Source: Channallabes apus
Lineage: Eukaryota > Chordata > Actinopteri > Siluriformes > Clariidae
Reading direction: 5' to 3'
DNA: 64,000 bases
Assembly (NCBI GenBank): GCA_030522415.1
Contig: CM060118.1
Location: 15,194,651-15,258,650, forward strand
Both the position numbers and the translations under genes were made by a program. The notes beneath the pieces were generated by a model. That model searched no databases. It saw only the letters and a list, made by a program, of their open reading frames with translations, and was not told the DNA's origin. Shown piece by piece: positions 57,841 to 64,000 of the stretch (the stretch's first letter is position 1; each line of letters opens with the position of its first letter).

Positions 57841-58374
57841 TATCCTGGAGACGGCGGGTGTAGAACGTAGCCATTGCTAAACCGGAACTGACTGAGCCCT
57901 ATTGAAAAGAAAACGGAAGTCGGCGTGCAAGTAGCGCATTCAGCTAATGTTGATGACATGGATTTGTCGAAGTTTAAATAAATTACCAAAAAAACTAAAG
58001 GAGTGTTTAATCAGAAACAAGTGTCACTGACCGGTTTCTTGAGTCTACAGGAAACCTTGAACGCTTCATTCATTCTGTTTATTAGTGATGCTGCTGTTGG
58101 TTCCATAAAATAATAATAACGTAATCCACTTAGTAATGCATATTAACAAGAAATGAGACGTGCCCAAAAATTAAGCCTCACCTTAATGTATTTGGTTCCC
58201 TCATTTCTTCGTATCTGGGTGCATTGTGCTAATGTGTGATTCATATTCTGAGAATGAGCTTTTAAAAATGTTGTAGCTAATTGCACAGTTTAAACTTCAG
58301 ACTCACAATATAATTATGTGCTCCGACTAGGGATTTCATCAGTGACCTGACATCAGTCACTTTGTATTTGGCGA

Positions 58375-58838
58375 GTCAATCGTGGCTACTCAGTACGCAG
58401 CGAGGGCAGGCATTTCATTAGAAATATTAGAATTTCAAGAGACAGTCTTATCATCCAGAATGTGTGCAGTCGTGCTGAATAGTCGCTCACTGTCAGCCTG
58501 CATGCATGGAGTAGTACGGTAAACCAGGGCGGCCTCGGCCAGAACTGGGAACCACCCTTTCTCTTTTCATTATTAATTTTGTGATAAGTTTTGTCTTTTT
58601 ACTCTCTGCAAATAAGGCTCGGGCTTTTTTTGAAGGCTTCTGCTGTAAGTTGGTTGTGTGAGGGTCAAATTTAGCTGCGGGGACCAATTTGATTTGTATT
58701 GAAATTTGGTTAGTATCAATATTTTATAAAAATTCTGATTCTTGATTTTTTTAAAAAAGGCATTGGCCATATACTCGGGCAGCCGTCAATATACCTGGGT
58801 GGCCAGCCCAAGTATAATCTATGTGTGGGAAACACTTA
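58375..58838 (-). mobile_element. hAT transposon relic with C-terminal dimerisation motif
   Basis: The right end reads 'ctatgtgtgggaaacactta', the inverted form of the hAT end 'agtgtttcccacacatag'. The minus strand at 58,435-58,494 encodes DSERLFSTTAHILDDKTVS and a stop, the conserved hATC motif. Upstream on the same strand lies AKFDPHTTNLQQKPSKKA, a small N-terminal piece. The catalytic middle is deleted and the other terminus is not clear. Confidence 0.7.
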
Positions 58839-60479
58839 CTGTACATAACCTTTGTTCATCTCTAATCTTTTGGTCTTAGTTTATAGGTATATAGACAAAA
58901 ATGCACAATTGTTTGAATTCTTATTGATTCAAACTCATTTAATTTCTTATTTTATTTAAATTAAAAGGTTAAGAAATTTATAAAATAAATAAATAATGAA
59001 GTCTGTCGTGAATCATGTATGATGATGACCAGAGGGGCATTGATACACCCCTAATGTTACTGTACATCATGCATCTTTTTTTGAATATATATTAAACTAA
59101 GTGTAATAATATTAAAGTTGATGAAAAAGTGACCTTCCATTTTTGAAACATTTTCCAGATCTAGCAAATAAAATGCAGTTTTGTAAGACTTCTCCGAGAT
59201 TTTCAGGACTTACTGTATGCAAATTCTGTTCAAAAAAGGAATAACAACATACTAGGGCAACTAGGTGCAGTCACCATAAAGCTAATTATTGCACTGTGGA
59301 TAAGAAATTTGATGGCAGTAATTGTGAGACCTTACCCTCACAAGGTTATTATCATGTCAATCATCACCCTAATGTTAAAAAAAATCTACCTCTATACTCA
59401 TTAAAGTTTTATTTCATGGCTAAGAGAAAACTCTAATGTGTGTGCACTCCCTGGCTGGAGAAATATTGCATATGCTTAAGAAACCATTACAGAGTTAGGC
59501 TTTGACGAGGGTCACTGCACTCAATCTCGGTGCAGAACTCAATACACCAATCACATACATTCGGGGAACCATCCAAACGGAAAAACTCAACCTCCCTTTT
59601 CTGGTTGTCAGGCCTGCAAGCGAGTGTTCATCATTTTCCTGCACTCAAAAGCCATTAGAACTACAATAAAACCCACAAACTAGGCAAGGTGACTTCAAGC
59701 GCAGTGGTGTTAAAGAGGCAATAAAATCAACCTATCCATCTTAATAGGGCTTGAAGAGTTTATGGATTTAGCAAGTTTTTTGGTGGAAAGGTATGTTAAG
59801 AGGTAAGAAGTATTGAGGAAAAAAATGCATTTGTAAGGACAGCTTGTGATTTGGAAAGTTTTTTCCCCCCTCCAACTGTAGTTATTCAGTCTTAGCAGCA
59901 TAAAAAAAAAAAAAAAAAAGATTAGAACATGGACAAATACAAAAATGAAAAGGTTACCAATTATACCAAACGTAATATTTCTAATCCTCTCGCCACCATA
60001 TAAGCACAGGCATGAGATCCATCTCTCTCTCATGTATGCTAGGCTCATTAAAATGGAAACTAATTGCCATAATAACATCAACAGTATGCAAATCTGCATC
60101 AATGGCATAACGTACAGATTCCAGGCTTGGAATAATCGGGACTGAAATAAATTGGCTAGGTAATTGGTCACGAATTTGCAGAGGCATGTAAAAAGACTCC
60201 TGGCACTAGCTGCTCTGAAACAGCGGCAGGCCGGAAAAAGCTTTTGTGACAGCAGGATTGTTCACATCTGAGCGTTAGCATCTGCTTTGACAATTTGCCG
60301 AATTCAGAAGGGCAAGATGTATACTATAGGACCAGTCAAAAGTTTGGAGTCACCAGTCAAAAGTTTGGACCCACCAGTCAAAAGTTTGAAGATTTCATAA
60401 CCATGATATAACAGTAGGTGATTAAGTAACAACAACAGTCAGGTTTAAGACACGAAGGTCAGCTGTTCTGGAATACCTA

Positions 60480-60665
60480 AAACATTGAAAGTATGAGCAT
60501 TTTGCAAGACGAGTAAAATAAAATGTAAAAAAAAAATTAACTTAAACAAGCGAGGTCTTGAAATATGAGCAGTACGTATACGCTTTGTCTGCCAAGTGTC
60601 ACGCGATCATAACTGAGCCAATTCTCTCCCTCACGCTGTGGGATTGTGGGTAATTCGAAGGGGTT
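60480..60665 (+). mobile_element. Tigger/pogo-like repeat, copy 4 (fragment)
   Basis: It shares 'gcattttgcaagacgagtaa', 'caagcgaggtcttgaaatat', 'gatcataactgagccaattc' and 'gtgggattgtgggtaatt' with the copies at 31,577 and 53,077. Confidence 0.65.
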
Positions 60666-61254
60666 TCCAAACTTTTGTCTGGTAGTATAACTATTTTATG
60701 CAATTCAGCATATAGAACAAAATAATAAAAAAGTACTTTATATTCGGTATATGCCCATTATATCAAAAAGCACAGTACAAAGCTCATGTTTGTAATGTTA
60801 GGAAATGTCTATCAGCTACATTTATATGTCAAATCCTGATGCTCAAAATCAAGCTCATTTTAAAAGGGGGAAAAACTCAAATTCAATCCGTAAAAAGTCC
60901 ACTGCCTCTACTAAAAGGATTAGGAGCTGAGGCATTGTGAAAGTAATTGGGTCAGAAAAACAGTAACTGAGCCTGCTGAATTTATACTGTGCCCTAGGGG
61001 ACTGCAGCTAGGATTCAAGCCACTGAAGGAAATCGTACACACAATCTCTCCATCACACACAAACCCCTACAAATAAATCAGATCGTCACCAATGTGCATT
61101 TGTGCTCCTCAAATGAAGGCAAGAGGTCACATGACTGCCAACACTCAATAACCTGCTACCTGCCGCACAGCGTCTACACATTAATGCTGGTAAAAACCAC
61201 CCAAGGAGGAAATTTCATTGACATGGATACAACAGTACAGAGTCATATAATTTA

Positions 61255-61970
61255 AAGGTGGATGAGAAGAAAAGCAAACCAAGAAGAGGAATTAGACAAG
61301 AGACGAACAGCAGAGACAAGCAAAAGGCAACAGGAAGAGAAGATTATAGAGGAAAAGTAAGAAGAGATGGGAAAGAATACACTGTACTAAGAATACTGAG
61401 AGAAGACCTGACAGTCAAGAGAGGACAAAAAGCAGATTACGAGAAGAGAAGGTGATATCAGAAGAGATTAAAAGCTTAAAAGAAGAAAATACCTAGACAT
61501 GATGAACAAAAGGCAAAGAGAACAGAATATACAGAATTAAACGACAGAAGGTTATGACATGAAAAGAGCAGAATAAGCCAAGATATGATTGCGAGAAGAG
61601 ACGAGCAAAAGACAACGAGAAAAGATTAAGAAGAGTAAGAAGAGACTAAAAAGGAGACCAAAACAGAAGAAGAAAAGCAAAAAAGGAAGAAATGGGAATA
61701 AAATGAGCAGGGATAAGTGAAGTAAAGGAAAAGAGACGAGAAGGCAAAGAGAAGGAGAAAAGAAGAAAAGAATGAGAATGGGTTAACTTAGGCCAAGATA
61801 AAGATTACCACAAGAAGGAGAAAAGAAAGGAAAATGAGAAGGAGAAAAGGACAATAGGAGGCAAATAAAAGGTGGGGAAGAGAAGAAAAACAGAAGACAA
61901 AGATAAGAGAAGGGGGAATGAAGGTGAAAAGCAAGCAAGGAAGAGAGAAGGTGAAAAGAGAAGGAGTTGA
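61255..61970. repeat. Long purine-rich tract (about 700 bp)
   Basis: The plus strand is overwhelmingly A and G, with motifs such as gagacgagcaaaa-gcaa-agagaa repeated near 61,299, 61,503, 61,600 and 61,735. It looks like a very old, diverged tandem repeat. Open frames in it are by-products of composition. Confidence 0.8.
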
Positions 61971-62680
61971 TTTCATTTAATCAGAAACTGATGGAAATGT
62001 TCCAGACCTCCTGGTATTTGCACTGAAGGTGCACTAAAAGGCATTCAAAGTTCTCACTAAAGCTTTCTGGGCGAAAAAGCACATTATACCCACTGACCAA
62101 CAATTTAAGCAAAAAGCATGCAGAGACAAAAATTGATCTTCCCTCTCCTGCCTGTCATGTTGCCAGATCTGCCTTAGTGGTGCAGTTTACTATAAATGGT
62201 AAGAGTAGTAAAAGGAGGATGAATGTAATCATTCATCATGCCCTTTCTGTACTACATAACTGTCACCAGTGGCACGCTGATCTATTGTTTACACAGCTCT
62301 GATCTTGTTTGCAAAAGCTTTTAGATCTCTGGAGAGCACCAACCTCTGATGTTCCTCAGCTAAAACAGAATCTTTTACTTTTTGTTCTAAAAATCATGAA
62401 AGATTTATGGAAGTAAGAATCTCATGATTGTACTTTGGTTTAGGATGCCACTATATGATTGATTAGTCTCGTCTCCAAGTTTTTTTTTTTTTTACTTCTA
62501 TGGACAATATTATGAAGTCATAAACTATCCTCTATTTATATTAAATCTTATGTTGATCTTCTCAGCTCTGTCAATTTAAAGCTTCTCCTTCCCCAATCAC
62601 TGCAGTGCGGGTGTAAATGTTACATTAATTTATTTGTAACTGTAATGTGAGCAAAAATGGAAGCCCTACTTGTGATTTGC

Positions 62681-63235
62681 ACAAAAGAAGAGCAGCGTGC
62701 AGTGATTAGTTTTTTTGTTCTTGTGGTTCGAGGGTGACCTGGTGGCAAAACGACTCACTGAAGAGCATACAGTAAATAAAGGGTTTTATATAACTGCAAA
62801 CCAAATGTGGGCCGATACACTAAGGAAGGTGAAGACAATCATTACTGGTGAAGAGACATGGATTGATCACTACAAGGCTGAGAGTAAACATCAGAGAATG
62901 GAACGGAAACATCCTGAAACGACCAATGAAAGGTTCAAAAGTCAGGAATCAGCTGGAAAATTGCTGTTTTCTGGGATTCTCAAGGGCCAGTATTGGATCA
63001 TTATCAAGAAAAAGGTTCAACAATCCACAGTGCTCATTACAGTGAGATGCTTATTGAAGAGCTGAAATCTACTGTAAACTTCGGATTAATCATAGAGGTC
63101 TTCTAAGTGCGTGATCCTGCATGACGATACATGTCCGCCCAACACTACAGTATGTTAAACCATCCTCCGCGCCATCGGACTTTCACCTGTTTGGTCCCCT
63201 GAAAGCAACCCCACATGGACAAAAAAGTGAAGACA
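62681..63235 (+). pseudogene. Mariner-like transposase relic
   Basis: Fragments in order are KEEQRAVIS (N-terminus), GDLVAKRLTEEHTVN, TGEETWIDHYKAESKHQ (first catalytic Asp region), WERKHPETTNERFKSQESAGK, a VNSAHYSEMLIEELKS-like segment, LHDDTCPPNT (second Asp region) and PSDFHLFGPLKA. This order is that of a mariner DD34D transposase. Stops, frameshifts and an N-terminal deletion make it non-functional. Confidence 0.8.
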
Positions 63236-63483
63236 ACAGTGTTTTAGCTAGGTTAAGCACATTTCTCAAATCATAAATCCAGCAGCTAGCTAGATATTTT
63301 TAGCCCAATTTCAACAGTTTCATTTTTAGATTAAAAATGTATGTTGCAGTTGTATTGTTTAACTTGGATGCTTATTTTTGGATCTTATGTGTTCGATGTT
63401 CACCAAACAAAATACATAATATTTTCATTTCACTTGTAAACCATATATTAAAAACCATATATTAAAAATATGAGCCTTCAATA

Positions 63484-63722
63484 ACGAACTAGACTCATGG
63501 TTCCTCTCAAGGTTTCTTCCCATTTCAATCTCGGAGTTTTTCCTTGCCACCATCGCCCTCAGCTTGCTTATCATGGACAATCTGATCGTTTTGATTCATG
63601 CACATTTTCTCACATTTCTTTCACTTTTACATATTTCTTTTGATTGTGTATAGCTGGTTTGCGACAATGACCATTTTTTAAAAAAAAAAGTGCTACACAA
63701 TTTTATTGAATCAATTCAATCT
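63484..63722 (+). mobile_element. Interspersed retroelement tail, family C, second copy
   Basis: It is the opposite orientation of 18,397-18,650: 'atggttcctctcaaggtttc', 'gagtttttccttgccacc', 'gacaatgaccattttt' and 'ttattgaatcaattcaat'. Confidence 0.6.
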
Positions 63723-64000
63723 GTATGGTAATACTCGCAAGTATCTGTCACAAATATACAGATCGATGTAAAAATTGTGAAGAAATCCGACTAGTTTATG
63801 GTGGGCACGTTTTTTTTAACCAAGTTTTAACAACTTCGCTGCATGGAGGGATATATAGAGGGAGCGAAACATGCGCATGCGCAGTAACAAACACAGTTAG
63901 CTTCTCCGCTTTGTTTTTAATGTTGCTCGCGGCAGTGTAACAGCCCGTTAATTCATGTAATGATGAGATGGACAAACTTGTCGATGTCCGTTCTTTATTT

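Larger units (their letters stand above)
56861..57937 (+). mobile_element. DNA transposon with THAP zinc finger (IS4EU/ISL2EU- or P-like), non-autonomous
   Basis: The left end 'ggactacttgcacg' and the right end 'cgtgcaagtagcgc' are inverted. A longer inverted match includes 'aatagggctcgctgagttcc' versus 'ctgactgagccctatt'. AT flanks both sides (56,859-56,860 and 57,938-57,939). Inside are a THAP domain and a coiled coil but no nuclease domain. A 2-bp AT duplication with GG-type ends fits the ISL2EU/IS4EU group as I remember it; P and Kolobok elements also carry THAP. The 3' half is filled by microsatellites. Confidence 0.65.
56218..64000 (-). other. prim2: prim2 intron, at least 7.8 kb, open at the right edge
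   Basis: No exon matching the residues before FDKAYAY was found on the minus strand. The intron holds the THAP element, a hAT relic, a Tigger-like piece, a purine-rich tract, a mariner relic and a retroelement tail. The stretches 58,850-60,300 and 60,670-61,250 show nothing recognisable apart from A runs. The last 240 bases (63,760-64,000) are GC-richer, with no identified feature. Confidence 0.75.

Noticed and set aside
61258..61455. Lysine/arginine-rich 65-codon frame
   Set aside because: It is a by-product of the purine-rich composition, with no other coding evidence.

Overview
The window is vertebrate nuclear DNA, AT-rich and intron- and repeat-dominated. The only host gene I can prove is the 3' half of prim2 (DNA primase large subunit p58) on the minus strand. 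The mix of mobile DNA points to a teleost: several Tc1, mariner and hAT families, an RTE-type LINE, L2-like LINE tails, and tRNA-derived SINEs whose heads and tails I know from ray-finned fish. The most abundant SINE and the 'ggattgcgagcataattcg' repeat fit an otophysan such as a catfish. That species guess is from memory of the repeats and is not proven.

Layout. 1-35,160 is a gene-poor flank downstream of prim2. It holds LINE tails, SINEs (including a SINE inside a SINE), decayed Tc1 and mariner transposases, microsatellites and long unique stretches. One Tc1 element (26,324-27,943) looks complete: about 220-bp inverted repeats, TA duplication, and an uninterrupted 340-aa DD34E transposase. 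35,170-56,217 carries the last four coding exons of prim2 with exact splice sites. They encode 167 residues, including three of the four cysteines that bind the 4Fe-4S cluster. 56,218-64,000 is the preceding prim2 intron; no earlier prim2 exon was found in it.

The prim2 introns are packed with mobile DNA. The densest block (49,475-55,889) contains a tRNA-derived SINE, a Tigger/pogo-like repeat split by a 2.9-kb RTE LINE, and a second SINE split by a Tc1 element that itself contains a hAT-like insert. Two microsatellites sit directly on prim2 splice sites: a (CA)34 tract starts at intron base +9 of one donor, and a (CT)20 tract forms the polypyrimidine tract of one acceptor. About 0.6 kb upstream of that acceptor lies a 1,077-bp element with inverted ends that carries a THAP zinc finger and coiled coil. 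It is the least ordinary mobile element here.

No rRNA, tRNA gene, CRISPR, operon or bacterial feature is present. Most short open frames are chance or run through microsatellites.
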